In this document: positions 1-11,540 of the stretch, piece after piece | How positions within the stretch are numbered: the first letter of the stretch is position 1 | Layout of the letters: the number at the start of each line of letters is the position of its first letter | NCBI GenBank assembly: GCA_949751835.1 | Contig: CATKHK010000008.1 | Coordinates: 1-64,000 of the forward strand | Source: Blepharisma japonicum | Lineage: Eukaryota > Ciliophora > Heterotrichea > Heterotrichida > Blepharismidae | DNA: 64,000 nt | Direction of reading: 5' to 3' | The notes under the pieces: model-generated | Databases searched by the model: none | Told to the model about the DNA's origin: nothing | What the model saw: the letters and a program-made list of their open reading frames with translations, nothing else | Position numbers and translations under genes: made by a program

Positions 1-202
1 CGCCAGTCACCTATGGAAACCATAATCCCACTCCCAACTGAGATCCTTGTCCAGGCGAAATGCTGAAGACGGCTTCTCAATGTACCAAATAGTGACTGGG
101 ACAAATCTTTTGCAGACCACTTACATGGAACGAGGGATTGTACGTACGAGAGTAAGCTTGTCTTACGATCTACTGAGATCCAGCCTCCTTCCTTCGATTT
201 GT
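1..202 (+). rRNA. 3' end of large-subunit (28S) rRNA gene, partial
   Basis: This is the 3' terminal part of the large-subunit ribosomal RNA, cut by the left edge of the window. From about position 97 it lines up with the well-known 3' end of eukaryotic 25S/28S rRNA: an ACAAATC block, a CTTACATGGAACGAGGGATTG block, TTACGATCTACTGAGAT at about 163-179, and the terminal GATTTGT at 196-202. The stretch is clearly richer in G+C than everything after it, and base composition drops sharply to AT-rich DNA soon after the inferred end. The exact 3' end is placed by analogy with yeast 25S rRNA, which also ends GATTTGT. Transcription runs left to right, towards the first protein gene. Confidence 0.93.
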
Positions 203-950
203 CACCCCCTGTATATTTAGTTCTGCTGGGGTATGAAGGCTGTCTTTATTGCCAAAATATTTTAGAGTTGATGTTTTAGTTGTTTATATAGATACTCGAT
301 TGCAAATTTTTAATATTAGTGATTCGTATTCTCATATTTATTAGCTGATTTGAACTAAGTGTGCAAAAATAATTATTATTAATAATAATATTTTAATTTT
401 AGCAGATTTAGTATCTAGCTGAAATCTTTAAAACTAATTGCTTTTATGAATAAAAATAAATAATTATAAGTATAACTATGTCATTTAAGCAATAATCACT
501 TTATACTTCTTAATAAATATTAGGAAAAAATATATTAATTGTTTAATTTTCAATAATTGGCAACAAAGATTTTGAATTATAATCCATAAGTCCATTTACG
601 AAAGCTCTCTCGCCTATGAATTCTAATCCAACAGGCTTAATTAGAAAATTTTATAAAAATATTATTGCGTTAAGTATGTCCACTATGATATAAGAAAAAT
701 ACTTTCTTGAATCACAAAGAAAAGAAAATAAATGTAAAAACGCAAGATAAATCAAAAATATTAAACTATGTCATAAATTAAAAATATAAAATAATTGATC
801 TAAATTTTATAAGAAATAGTTTTAAAGAGAGAAACCATAATTTAAATTTAAATCAAATAAAAATATCTTTTGAGAATTATATCTTTAATCTCCTATAGTG
901 TTATCTTATAAGCTAAAATGGCTTCTAAATTTTAATAATCCTAAGTAAAT
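203..950. other. Spacer between rDNA and first protein gene
   Basis: The first few dozen bases after the rRNA (to about 240) are still moderately GC-rich and probably belong to the 3' external transcribed spacer. The rest is very AT-rich with no convincing ORF, tRNA or repeat. It must hold the end of the rRNA transcription unit and the promoter of the BEACH-WD40 gene, but I see no recognisable motif for either. Confidence 0.6.
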
Positions 951-3623
951 ATGCACTCTTTGATTAAAAAGAAGAAGAGGTTTTCTTTGGTTTTTCTCGA
1001 AGAGGGTGAAATCTACACAAGGGATTGTATGGGCTTTCGGCAGCACCCTGGCAGATACCCGGAGAAGCGTCAAGAGAAAGGAAGAATTCATCTATGCTCC
1101 CGATCTCTCATCTTTGAACCTCAAGATCGCGAAACTCCACTAGTTCGTTATTCCTACCGTGACATGTCAGGCCCACCAGAAGAAATAATGGCTCCCAGAT
1201 CCTTATACGCCCACACAAGTAATGCAACCCGAGTCACATTTTACATCACAAAAATCACAGAGCTCCCAGATCTCCGCAGTCCTCTGCCATACAAAACAAT
1301 TCAACTCCAGCAGCCCCAGAACGTCCTTCTTGATTTCGAGTATGAATCAGTAACGTCAATGAACGAATGGATCAATAATCTTTACGAAAGAAATGCAGGG
1401 CACAATGCAGGCTTTGACCAAGACTCTGAATTGGCTGATTTGGTGACTCAAAGGGAAAGAGGGATCAGGTTTGACATGAGCAGGATTGAAAGCATCACGG
1501 AACGGCCAATTATCCAAGCTCCGATGCTGGTCAAAAGAGTGCATCCTTTTATGAGTGTACCAGGACTTTTGTATATTACTGATATAAGGCTTTATTTTCA
1601 GCCTGTTTACCAAGTTTCGGCAAACCCTGTGAAAAGTATCAGACATACTGATGTGTGTAAAATTCATAAGAGAAGATGGAAATTAAGAAATGTTGGCTTT
1701 GAGATTTTTACTCGAGATAATAAAACGTTATTTTTATCCTTTTATACAGAAAGAGAAAGAGACCAAATACTAGGACTTTTATTAGGGCTTGCTGGACCAG
1801 AGTGCGAAACTGAAAACTCAGTAGAAAATACAACGCTTAAATGGCAACTTAGACAAATTAGCAATTATGATTATTTATTGTACCTAAATTCTGCAGCATA
1901 TCGCACTTTTTCTGACTTTACTCAGTATCCTGTATTCCCATGGGTCCTATCTAATTATGATAGCCCAGAACTTGATTTAAATAACGCTGCAAATTTCAGA
2001 AACCTCAGCTTACCAATAGGTGCACTTAACCCTAACCGTTTAGCTACTTTTAAAAAGAGATATACAGATATGCCAGAGCCAAAGTTCTTATATGGAACTC
2101 ACTATTCAGCTCCTGGCTATGTAATAGGCTTTTTATTCAGAAGATTCCCTTTATTCATGCTAAGACTTCACGTAATTTTTAATTAGAGTGGGAAATTTGA
2201 TTCCCCAGATCGATTATTCAATGATATAGCCCAGGACTGGAGAAGTGTACAAGACAACCCTGCAGATGTAAAAGAATTAATCCCAGAATTTTATTCTGAT
2301 GACCCTAGTTTCTTACAGAATGATCTTGCCTTAGATTTAGGAATCAAAATGAATGGAGAAAAAGTATGGGATGTAAAACTGCCACCTTGGGCAGCAGATT
2401 CGAGGGATTTTTTGAAAAAAATGAGAGAAGCGTTGGAAAGCCCATATGTTAGCGAAAACTTGCACCATTGGATTGATTTGATTTTTGGGTATAAACAAAG
2501 AGGAGAGCATGCATTTAATGCAAATAACAGTAAAATATAAGTAGTTTTCCATCCATTGACTTATGAAGGAAGTGTTGATATAGATAGTATCAGTGATCCA
2601 ATACAAAAAAGAGCTATTGAGCTGCAAATCCATGAATTTGGCCAAACCCCTAAGCAGCTATTTAAAATCCCTCACCCACCAAGACATATGGTCCAAGAAG
2701 AAGAAAAAGAAATAGTAAAACCATTAAAAACCGCGAGAATGACATGGAATATCGAAAATGTCGCAAGAAAAAGCTCAAGTCAAGTCACCGAAATAACCCT
2801 TCACAAAAAGCGTGTGAGCTCAATCCACAAAATTGGTGACAGAGCTATTACAACAGCCCATGATGGTTGCCTCAAAGTTACAGCTCTAGAAAGGGTCCAA
2901 AAAAGGTCTTTCCCTATATGTGAATTAGCTATATCTTGCAGTGCTTTAATAAACGATAAAACAATAGCAGCAGGGTCCTACGATAACAGAATCTATATTT
3001 TTAACCTTTCTACAGGCCGAGTTATTAATAATTTTCAAGCTCACGATGATGCAATTACTTCCTGTGAGTACATTGAATCATTAAATGCAATAGCATCAGG
3101 GTCTTGGGATGGTTTTGTGAAACTATGAGATGTAAGGGAAAAACCAAAAATGGTGCATACTTATGAAGACCATGAAGAACAAGTGACCTCTATGTGTATA
3201 GACTCAACGAAGACAAATCCATATTTATTAGTATCCTGTGATTTGGATGGGAAGGTTGTAATAAGAGATCTGAGGGAAGGGGTGATTTCAAAGTTCGACA
3301 GTGGAGCACAAATTATTGCGTCCAAGCATAGTTTGCATAGTTCTCTTTTGATACTAGCGCAACATGAAAACATAGGAGTCTTTGAAACAGACGGATCACG
3401 TGTAAGTACCTTAGAAATAGAAGGCGTCAATACTTTAGCAACTGATGGCATTTTTGTGCTAAGTGGCAAAGAAGATGGAGCAATGGAGCTGTGGGAATTA
3501 ATGAAAGGAGATTGTGTATACAGATGGCAGGACATTAATAAAGTTACTGCTGTCTATGTAGATGCAACAGCAGAAAACTTTTTGGCTGGAAATATTGAAG
3601 GAAATCTTTATCTAATCAATTAG
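951..3623 (+). CDS. NSMAF: FAN/NSMAF-like BEACH-WD40 protein (2 introns)
   Basis: This encodes a BEACH-WD40 protein of about 880 aa, close to the length of human FAN (factor associated with neutral sphingomyelinase activation). In order it has an N-terminal GRAM/PH-type region (roughly residues 10-285), a BEACH domain (about 300-575) with the hallmark motifs [35 protein letters not shown] and [12 protein letters not shown], and C-terminal WD40 repeats. The second and third BEACH motifs only read correctly once two 15-nt introns (2172-2186 and 2530-2544) are removed. The TGA at 3126-3128 encodes the Trp of a WD40 'WDVR' signature. BEACH proteins act in vesicle trafficking and receptor signalling; the precise role here is inferred. 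The ATG at 951 is the first in an open frame, and the stop is TAG. Confidence 0.92.
2172..2186 (+). other. 15-nt intron 1 of the BEACH-WD40 gene
   Basis: GTAATTTTTAATTAG lies between CAC and AGT. Removing it restores the conserved BEACH motif [15 protein letters not shown]; left in, it ends the frame with TAG. It is a phase-0 intron with A at position 10. Confidence 0.93.
2530..2544 (+). other. 15-nt intron 2 of the BEACH-WD40 gene
   Basis: GTAAAATATAAGTAG. Removal joins NAN-N to IFHPLTYEG, the canonical BEACH sequence; retention gives an in-frame TAA. It is a phase-1 intron with A at position 10. Confidence 0.93.
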
Positions 3624-3653
3624 CTGAAATAATAAATAATAAGCCAAATATTG

Positions 3654-4541
3654 ATGGAAAAAAAGAATCCTGCATCTAATGCAAAATCAATGCAGCTAAT
3701 AAAATCAGACTTTACGCTTCCGCTTTTTAAAAGAAAAGTTTTCGACCAAGAAACCAAGCCTTCTCAGGTGTATAATTGGAAAAGCAGCATACCTGAGCGT
3801 TGAATAGAAATTAAAGGACTAGATCATTTTAAGCATGTTTCAGAGGCTTCTAATATAAAAAATACGTTGGATTTTTTGATAGCATCTCAAAAATACATCA
3901 ATAAAATATCACAGCCTGCTTTAGAAAAATATCATTCCCCAAAAGAGCATAAATCTAAAAAATCTTTGAAGCCAAAAACTTCAATTGATTCAGTTAAAAG
4001 AGTTTTTGAGTTTCATACACCTTTATCAAAACACCTAGACCCTGAAAGAATTCCAATTAAACCTCTTGAAAGTAAATCGTCATTTACTGCTCGACAATGG
4101 CCTAAAAAACGATTTACAAATAGTTTAAAAACAAAATACATTATAAAATCAAAATTTTTCCAATTTGAAAACTATTTAATCCAAGAAAATGAAAGTCTTC
4201 CATATATCCCACCTCTTACCGAAAAATATACAATAACAAAATTTGCTCTTCCAAATGGCCTAGTCTCAGCCCACAAAGAAAATGGCGAACCCGATATAAA
4301 AAACACTTCTACTCAGAGTAACCCAAGGATTGAAGAATTTTTCAAGAGATTTGAAAAGAAAAACATCACAATAAATACACCAAAAGAGAGAAAAGGGGTT
4401 AATGGATGGAAGCTTACAAGAGGCTCTTTAAAATCTTTTTTAAAAAAGAAAAAGCCACCAAAAAGGTCAAACTCTGAAGGACTGCTTAAAATCGCCCCGA
4501 AACAAGAAAACCCACAGCCAGCTATCATCGACGAAATATAA
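3654..4541 (+). CDS. Unknown basic protein, 295 aa
   Basis: I do not recognise this protein. It starts at ATG 3654, 30 nt after the stop of the BEACH-WD40 gene, and reads through a TGA (3801-3803, Trp in 'PERWIEIKG') to TAA at 4541. The sequence is rich in Lys, Ser, Pro and Phe, with no membrane segment and little predicted globular structure; the C-terminal third has Lys-rich clusters (KKKKPPK). It looks like a disordered, basic, possibly cytoskeleton-associated protein, but that is only a guess from composition. The short spacing to both neighbours on the same strand is typical of this compact genome. Confidence 0.75.
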
Positions 4542-4566
4542 ATAGATAATAAAATTGTAATTAATA

Positions 4567-5373
4567 ATGGCACAATTGCTTAAGGCTGAAAAGAAGATAA
4601 GAAATAAAGAAAATCGAGAAAGCACCAGACCACACACAGTAATGGAGTTTGAAAAAGCTCTTTTAACTTCTCCTAAATCTTCGTTTTTATGAATCCATTA
4701 TGCAGCAATGCTTATAAAAACCCAAGGTCCAGATCCTGGAAGAGAGCTTCTTAAAAGAGCCATTTCCAAGCTAGACCCAACTGAAGAAAGAGAGAAGCTT
4801 AATCTTCATCTTGCCTTAATAAATCTAGAGTCACATTACGGTGACTCAGACTCATTTGATGACTCTATAGAGCAAGCATTATTAACTAACAATCCAGAAT
4901 TAATTTTCAGACACAAAGCTAAAAAACAGATCGATAAAGAAAATTTCGAAGAAGCTGAAGAAACTTTGAATTATATTTGTAAAAAGTTCAATAAAAGTAT
5001 CGAAAATTGGGCACTTTTGTGCAAGTTTTTCTTAAAAGACAAAAAAGATGAAGACGGGTTCAAAGAAGCTATGAGACGAGGCTTACAATCAACAGCTGAC
5101 TCAATTGAGCTTAAAAAGAGGATTGCAGTAATGGAATATGAATATGGGTCACAAGAAAGAGGAAGGACCATTTTTGAAACACTTATTGCGGACAAGCCAA
5201 ACAGAGCTGACCTCTGAAGAGTTTATATCGGCATGGAAATAAAATACAACACACACGAACAAGTAAACGAATTATTTGAAAAAGTTCTAACAGTCAAACT
5301 GAGCAGATCCAACCTCGAAAATTTTGAAAAAATGCATCAAGATTACCAAAGTAAGATTAAAACTAAAAATTAA
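4567..5373 (+). CDS. RRP5: Rrp5/PDCD11-like HAT-repeat protein
   Basis: The 268-aa product matches the C-terminal half-a-TPR (HAT) segment of the ribosome biogenesis factor Rrp5 (human PDCD11). Typical blocks are 'SFLWIHYAAMLI' (Trp from TGA), 'REKLNLHLALINLESHYG', 'ERGRTIFETLIADKPNRADLW' and 'VYIGMEIKYN'. Rrp5 works in early processing of the 35S pre-rRNA for both subunits. The canonical protein is about 1,700-1,900 aa with a dozen S1 domains before the HATs; here only 45 residues precede the first HAT and no S1 domain is encoded upstream, where the previous gene ends 25 nt away. It is therefore a stand-alone HAT module. The S1 part may be a separate gene elsewhere, which I cannot see. Confidence 0.85.
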
Positions 5374-5375
5374 TC

Positions 5376-5846
5376 TTATATATTTAATTGTTTAACAGCA
5401 GTATAAGCTTGACTTATCATCGCAAAGCGATTATTTACCTTCAATTTTTTTTTAATTCGGTAAGAACTATTTCATTCTTGCACTGAAAATTGTTTAAGCT
5501 TGCCTTCACAAAGATAAGGTGAGAGGATTCCTGCTGATTTTTTAGATTTTTCAATGTGATTAAAAGATGTTTGTTTGGAACTTGACTGGATTAAACTGCC
5601 GAATTTTAGTCTTGATAAAATTAGTGGGAGTCTGTATTGCCGCTCTACATCATCATATTTGTGCTCAGGTTCTGTTGATTTAGATCGGATTACATTTTCT
5701 TCGACTTTGATAACTGATGGGACTTCAACAATTAGCTTAAATGTTGGCTCTTTTCTTAAGGCAACAGATTTTGGTCGAAGCTTAGGCTTCTTGAGAGAAG
5801 AATGTCTGTGGCTCATTAGATCTTCAAATCTCAATCCATCCATCAT
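5376..5846 (-). CDS. Unknown small basic protein, 156 aa
   Basis: A minus-strand frame from ATG at 5846 reads through TGA (5472-5474) as Trp and stops at TAA 5376-5378, only 2 nt from the stop of the convergent Rrp5-like gene. The N-terminal 124 residues are coherent (Lys/Ser/Arg-rich, 'RHSSLKKPKLRPKS'). The 32 residues after the TGA are more AT-driven, so the true end could also lie elsewhere if a hidden intron exists. No domain, signal peptide or TM segment is seen, and I cannot assign a function. Confidence 0.6.
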
Positions 5847-6164
5847 AAAGTTAGTAATATTTTTATGGGTAAATTGAAAATTTTTAAATAAACTCAGATA
5901 TCATTGGAAATTTATTTTTTTTAAATAAAAATTTGGAATTTATAGATGAAGCTGGATGTTATGTGATATTATAAATAAACTGGAAATATTTTAAAAATAT
6001 TATTATTGGCATAAATCATACCCTTAATTTCTTTCTTTATCTCTTTAAATATTGCAGCAATAATTAATAAAATTTTAAATTGAATTACTTTATTTTTTCA
6101 TAATGAAATGATGGTGATTAATTAATTGTTACATTTTTAAAATAATTGTACGATATTTTTTACA
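5847..6164. other. AT-rich intergenic region
   Basis: About 320 bp with no ORF, RNA or repeat that I can support. It holds the start region of the small minus-strand gene and the 3' end of the K+ channel gene. Confidence 0.55.
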
Positions 6165-8177
6165 TTACGATGATGCATTTGAAGGATCATCGCATAAGTA
6201 TGTAGATTCATCATTATGCTTTTTAGTATCAATTAATAATGCATCTTTAATCTCTTCTTCATCAGAGTCATCACAAATCACTTGTATGCTCACTTTCCTT
6301 TCACGCATGAATGGTGTTTTTGGTTCATCCTTCTTTTTATAATCATAAATCTTCTTCTGTAATTTAAGATTTTCAGGAAATTGCTCTTCAGGCTCCCTCC
6401 TTAACCCCACTCTATTGATTTTATTGAATTTGTATTTAAAATTTCTTATTTTCCTCTTTGGCCCAGTCCCCATGTGAAGATTTATCATCCTATGTCTGGC
6501 TCTGTACTGCTCAATAGTCTTCATATCCACTCTTGAGCTAACAACCATATTTGTGCATTTTTTTGCGACATGGCCTTTTTCACTACAAAAATAGCATTTT
6601 ATTCCCAAAATTTTATAATTGCTATCCTCACATGAAACTTTGAAGTAACGAAAAAGTTCAAAAATTTCCGGCTGTTTTTGAAGTTTTTCGATAACCATGA
6701 CTCATTCAAGAGTCAAGACTTCAGTAAAATTTTCACACTGAGCTGAAGCAGTTCTTCTATGACCTGCGAAAAACCCGATTTCTCCAAAAACACTGTTTTT
6801 ATTAAGGATAATATAAGTGCAGCCTGTATTTTGATGAAAAATATTTACGGACCCTGAGGTAATGAAATAAAGTTTGCGGGTTCTTTCACCTTCTTCTAAG
6901 ATTTCATCTCCAGGCGCAAAGGTTTCGAGTCTTAAAAGCTTAGTTATAGAAGTGATTGAGCTAAGTGAAAAAAATCTTGGAAAAATTTTGCATAAAAGTA
7001 AAACTTTGCCATGAGTCCTTGAAGAAATTTCATCTCTTAAGTTATCACTTAAAAGTTTTAGAACATCATCTTCGCATACAGAAGATTCTTGGGAGCATCC
7101 TACATAATCGATATATCTTTTTACTTTATTTTGTAATTCTAATGGCAGCATCAGCTTTTTCATATATCTTTTGACGCCAATTATAAGATCCCTTTTTTTT
7201 TGATCAGCCTGATGGGAAGTCATTACGATGCTGCTAATTTTTCCTAAAAGATAAGCATAATATCCACATGTTATCACCATACAAATAATAGTAATAAATT
7301 TTTCATAAGAATTCAAAGCGTGCAAATCACCGTATCCGACTGTATACATAGTGGTAAAAGCTCAATACAGAGTCGTTATATATTTTTCTTGCAAAGATAT
7401 CTGCATTTCTTCTTCTAATTCTATATCATATATAAAAGACTCATATGAAAAATGCTTTGCAAAATTGCTGAAAGTGTAAAATGTGCATGCTGATCAGTGA
7501 GCAATAAAAAATATTGCTAAGCCTGTTCAAGTAGTCATAATAAGCACTGAAAATAATTCACTCGATATGATTTCTTCAATCTTAACAAAAATTGATCTCA
7601 ATTTCAATATCCTAGCCAACTTGAAGATCCTCACAAATCTTATCAATTTTAGTATTTTAAAAGTATTTGTCGATCCAGATATAATAATTTCATAAGGAAA
7701 AGAAGATATCATGTCTAATACAAATCAACTTCTGGCATAATTAAATGCAATAGTTTTCCTACTGCTTATCATAACTCCACTCCTGAAAAAAGTTGTATTA
7801 AAATTCATCGCAATATCAATAAAAAATATCAGTGAAAGCGATATTTCTAAGTACATAAATGAACCTTCAAGTGGGTAATTAAATGCAATTGAAAAGGGAA
7901 TAATAAAGCCTTCATATAATACAGATATAATAATCAATAAATCTCATAAAACTCGTCATTGGCTTTCAGATTTAAATAAATACTTTTCATTACATGATTT
8001 TTCTTCGTGTGTATTATTGAGCTGTATTATTTCGGTATTTTTGCGTTTAAGCATTCTGGATTCTCCAGGAGTTGATGGGGTGTTACTTTCTTTTATTTTC
8101 TTAATTTCTTCTTGGATATCTAATAAATAATCTTCTGAACCTGGAATAACAGTTGGTTTTCTGCCAATTATATCCAT
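6165..8177 (-). CDS. Voltage-gated K+ channel with cNMP-binding domain and C-terminal zinc knuckle
   Basis: The 670-aa product is an EAG/CNG/HCN-type six-TM channel. S1 starts near residue 75. An S4-type helix at about 168-190 has basic residues every third position (KLIRFVRIFKLARILKLR). The pore helix and filter read LYWAFTTMYTVGYGD, with GYGD at 281-284 (K+ selective; the Trp is TGA at 7362-7364). A C-linker and a cyclic-nucleotide-binding domain follow (about 400-490: FAPGDEILEEGE, NSVFGEIGFF, RRTASA). After the CNBD comes a CCHC zinc knuckle with C528, C531, H536 and C541, then a basic and acidic tail. In ciliates such channels shape membrane potential and swimming behaviour. All segments are in one frame once UGA is read as Trp. 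The zinc knuckle is not a usual part of this family. Confidence 0.93.
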
Positions 8178-8632
8178 GATGTATTTAATTTAGATTTATT
8201 TAAAGTCCTTTTAGGCACACCGCAGTTATTATGAGAGTTTCAATATGGAAAAAAGTGGCCAGAATCCTTATTAAGTAAATTTAGATGAAATGGCTGATTC
8301 ATATATTAATATTTGCTTATTTTGTATATTTTCATTATTATTCTTAAAAAATGAGCAATAGAGTTGCAACATGTCCTCAAAATAATATATTTATTTATGC
8401 TATTTTTAAAAATATTATTTTAATCAAAAATAATCAAATATTTATTACAAATTAGCAATATTAAGAAATAATAAATTCTCAAAAATAATTGTGATTTAGT
8501 AACTTTTGGAGAATTAAATCTTTAGCGTTATTTAAGCAAATTTCCTTTGGCTTGATATTAAAATTATTTTGAATTTTATTTTCTAGGAAATTTTAAAATT
8601 TGTATTGATAATGAAAAGAGAGAATTTCTAAA
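8178..8632. other. AT-rich divergent intergenic region
   Basis: About 455 bp between two divergently transcribed genes, so it must contain both promoters. The sequence is extremely AT-rich with many AAT/ATTT runs. I see no ORF, RNA gene or recognisable regulatory element. Confidence 0.55.
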
Positions 8633-11494
8633 ATGGATGAAAATGAATACAATAGTAGCATTGAAGATTTACCTCAAGAAGAGTCAATTGACGAATACTA
8701 CGAAAGTGATTTTGAAAAAGAAGCTGACTCACTTGTCAAAAACTCTAGCATTACAACCCCAATTGGGGCTCAAAAATCTTTTATCACCCAACAAAATTGG
8801 CCAGGAGTATCCCTTAACTCCAAGATCTCTTCTACTAAAGTAAACTATCAAACTGTGTCCTCAAGTGCAACTTCTCTAGAAAATCCTCAAAAAGTGATAG
8901 CCAGACTTCAAAAAGAAAATGCGAACTTAAGAAATCAATTAAAAGAATTAAATCTAAGATTGAATGAAGTTTTAGACATCTCAAAAAAGAAAATTCTTAA
9001 AGCCCCAGACACAGCTACACGGGAAGAAGGAATCAGAAAGCAGGCGGACACAAAGGATAAGCAGGTTCGTGTTTATGAAAATGAATACAATCGATTGAAG
9101 GCTCGTTTAGAACAGTTACATGATCCCAACTATGCGGCGCAGCTTAAAAGCTCAATTAAAGAGAAAGAAGAAAAAGTCAAGGACTTTGAGAAGCAGTTTA
9201 AAATATTGTCGGCTGAACAAAAAAATAGAGCAAAACTGCTAAATAAAGTGTATGGGGATGGACTGCCTGATGATATGAAAGAGTTAAACGAAGTGATGGA
9301 AGAGTCTAATCATTTGAGAGAACAAGTAAATGAGCTAGAAGCAAAACTGGAAAGAAGTCATGAAGGATATGAACAGCAATATGAGCTAGAATTGAATTTG
9401 ACTGAAAAACTTGAAAAACTTCAAGAAATTTCTGAAAGTTATAATATTGAGTTGGGTAAGCAAAAATCTACTTCGAAGATAAATACGACTTATGAAAATC
9501 TATTAAAAAGCTATCAAAATACAATAAAAATCAATGAGAACTCTATCAATCATTTAAAATCCCAAGAAAAAGATTTAAAAAAACTTTTCGATACAAATGT
9601 AGTAGAAATCAATACAATAAAAAAAGAAATAAAAGAAAAAGAAGAAATCTCAATGAGAATCACTGAAGAGCTCAAGAGCATAATGAAATTAGCAGAAAGC
9701 AAGAACTTAGGCAATTTAGTAACTTTACTTGAGTCAAAACCTAAGGTATCGTCTCATTCAAGCTCTCCTCAACCTAGAGGCTCTCAAGATTCCAACAGAG
9801 AAATCGATACAATTGCCGAAGTAGAAGAATCCTTAGCAGAAAGTAAATCCCTTGTCATGGCAATTTCTTCAAAAGACATCAAAAAGCCAAGTCCTTTCAA
9901 ATTCAATAAAAAAGTAATTAATGACGAAATTGATGAAGAAATTCCTGGAGAAAATATGCTTGTTGATGTGCCGCTTGTTAAATCAGTGCTTGAGAAACCA
10001 AAAAGCCGTGAAAATGAAAATTTGAAATCAACTCCAAATATTAATTCTACTAAAGCGAATAAGCCAAAGCTTGATTTTCGATCAATTTTAAGTCAAAATC
10101 CGGTAACTTCTCCATCTATGGAAGAAATTAAACCTGAAAGTAAGCCATTTAATCGGGGTCAAAACTCTTTTGAATCTTTAGATGCTTTATTAGGAATTAA
10201 AAAAGCAGAAAGTGAAGTAAAAGGTTTAGAAGATTTTACTAAAGAAATTGAGCATAGAAAAATTACAGCTAAAGAAGATTCAAAAACAGTTATTCCTTCA
10301 AAACCATCAATCTTCCAAGAATTAGAGCCATCACCAAATACTAAGTCAATATTTGATGAGCTAAAACCCACAAATAAACCATTTCAGGATGACCTAAAAT
10401 CTTCAAAAAGCAAGCCAATCTTAGATGAAATTCGGCCAACAAACAATAAATCAATCTTAGATGAATTGAAGCCCACAAATCAAAAATCAATATTTGAAGA
10501 GCTCAAGCCTACAAACAATAGATCTATTTTTGACGATTTAAAGCCAGTTACAGAAAATAAACCATTTTTTGAAGAACCAAAGCCAACATTCAATAAATCG
10601 ATTTTTGAAGAACTTAAGCCAAATAATAAATCAATATTTGATGAGTTAAAGCCATCTGGAAAGTCAATTTTTGATGAGCTTAATTCAAACAATAAAGTTG
10701 AATCTAATTTGCCATCATTTTTAAAGGATGAGCCTTTTGCTGCAAAACCCCTTGATAAGGGTGTAAAATCTACTAGAGATCGATCTCATCTATTTCAAGA
10801 GAAAAAATCTGATGATCTCTTCAATAATAAAAGTCTATTTAATATAGACGAAATTAAGCATACTGTTACACAAAATTCAGAAGCAACTCTTATATCAGCT
10901 CCAACACAAGCAGGAACTGAGAGTGTAAATCAGTCTAATTATCTTTTTTCAGAGCCTAGTATTCCTAAATCAAAAAACACAAGGGAAAGACCTAATAATA
11001 TGTTCCAATCAGAGCAGTTCATGCCAGAAAGCTTTAACTCCCTACAGCAAAATAATGATAAATTTGAGCTTAATTTAAATCAAAATAAATGAAGTTCATT
11101 CAATGAGCATGAAAACAACCGTCCCAACTTAAAAGAGCAGCGTAAATCAATTCTCCAACAAGACAAAGGGGACAAGCTCAAAAGTTTGGCTGAAAAAGCT
11201 GAAAAAAATGAATTTTTCCAAGATTTATTTGGAAGCCCAGACGATAAAAAAATAGAATTCACAAACATTAAAAGTAAGCTTTTACCTACAACTCTTGAAA
11301 CAAACCCAAAAACAATTCCAAAACCTGTAGAACCTATTATTGATAACACCCCAAGCGATATTTTCAGGTTCAGTGAGCCTGCAAGTTTTGCTCAAAAAAT
11401 CCAGCCACCAAGTACTGATACCTCATCATTCATAAAATCCGAAGCTTCAAAGAAACCTACATTTGATTTAATTGAAGAAGATCTGATACTTTAG
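8633..11494 (+). CDS. Coiled-coil protein with tandem SIFDELKP repeats, 953 aa
   Basis: No named family is certain. The N-terminal 60 residues are acidic. Residues about 85-370 form a long coiled coil (KVIARLQKENANLRNQLKEL...), a layout loosely like lebercilin or other ciliary coiled-coil proteins. The C-terminal half is low complexity and carries about 12 degenerate copies of an 11-15 residue unit of type K-S-I-F-D-E-L-K-P-T-N. The frame continues through TGA at 11090-11092 as Trp ('NKWSSFNEHEN') to TAG at 11494. No membrane segment or catalytic motif is seen. A structural role at cortex or cilium is plausible but inferred from form only. The first ATG after the AT-rich spacer is used as the start. 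Confidence 0.85.
10310..10690 (+). repeat. In-frame tandem repeat, (K)SIFDELKPTN-type units
   Basis: Roughly a dozen imperfect units of 30-45 nt encode the pattern S/P-I/F-F/L-D/E-E/D-L-K-P, separated by short Asn/Thr/Lys linkers. Units differ by substitution and by linker length, so the array is old or under loose selection, but the I-F-D-E-L-K core is kept. It looks like a set of short linear motifs. Confidence 0.85.
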
Positions 11495-11540
11495 TTTCTA
11501 GCAAACTTAATTTTTAATGAAATTGTATAAAAATTGTTAA

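Noticed and set aside
2025-2040. CTTAACCCTAACC, similar to a ciliate telomere repeat
   Set aside because: It is a single unit inside the BEACH coding region and encodes conserved residues (LNPNRL); no tandem array exists.
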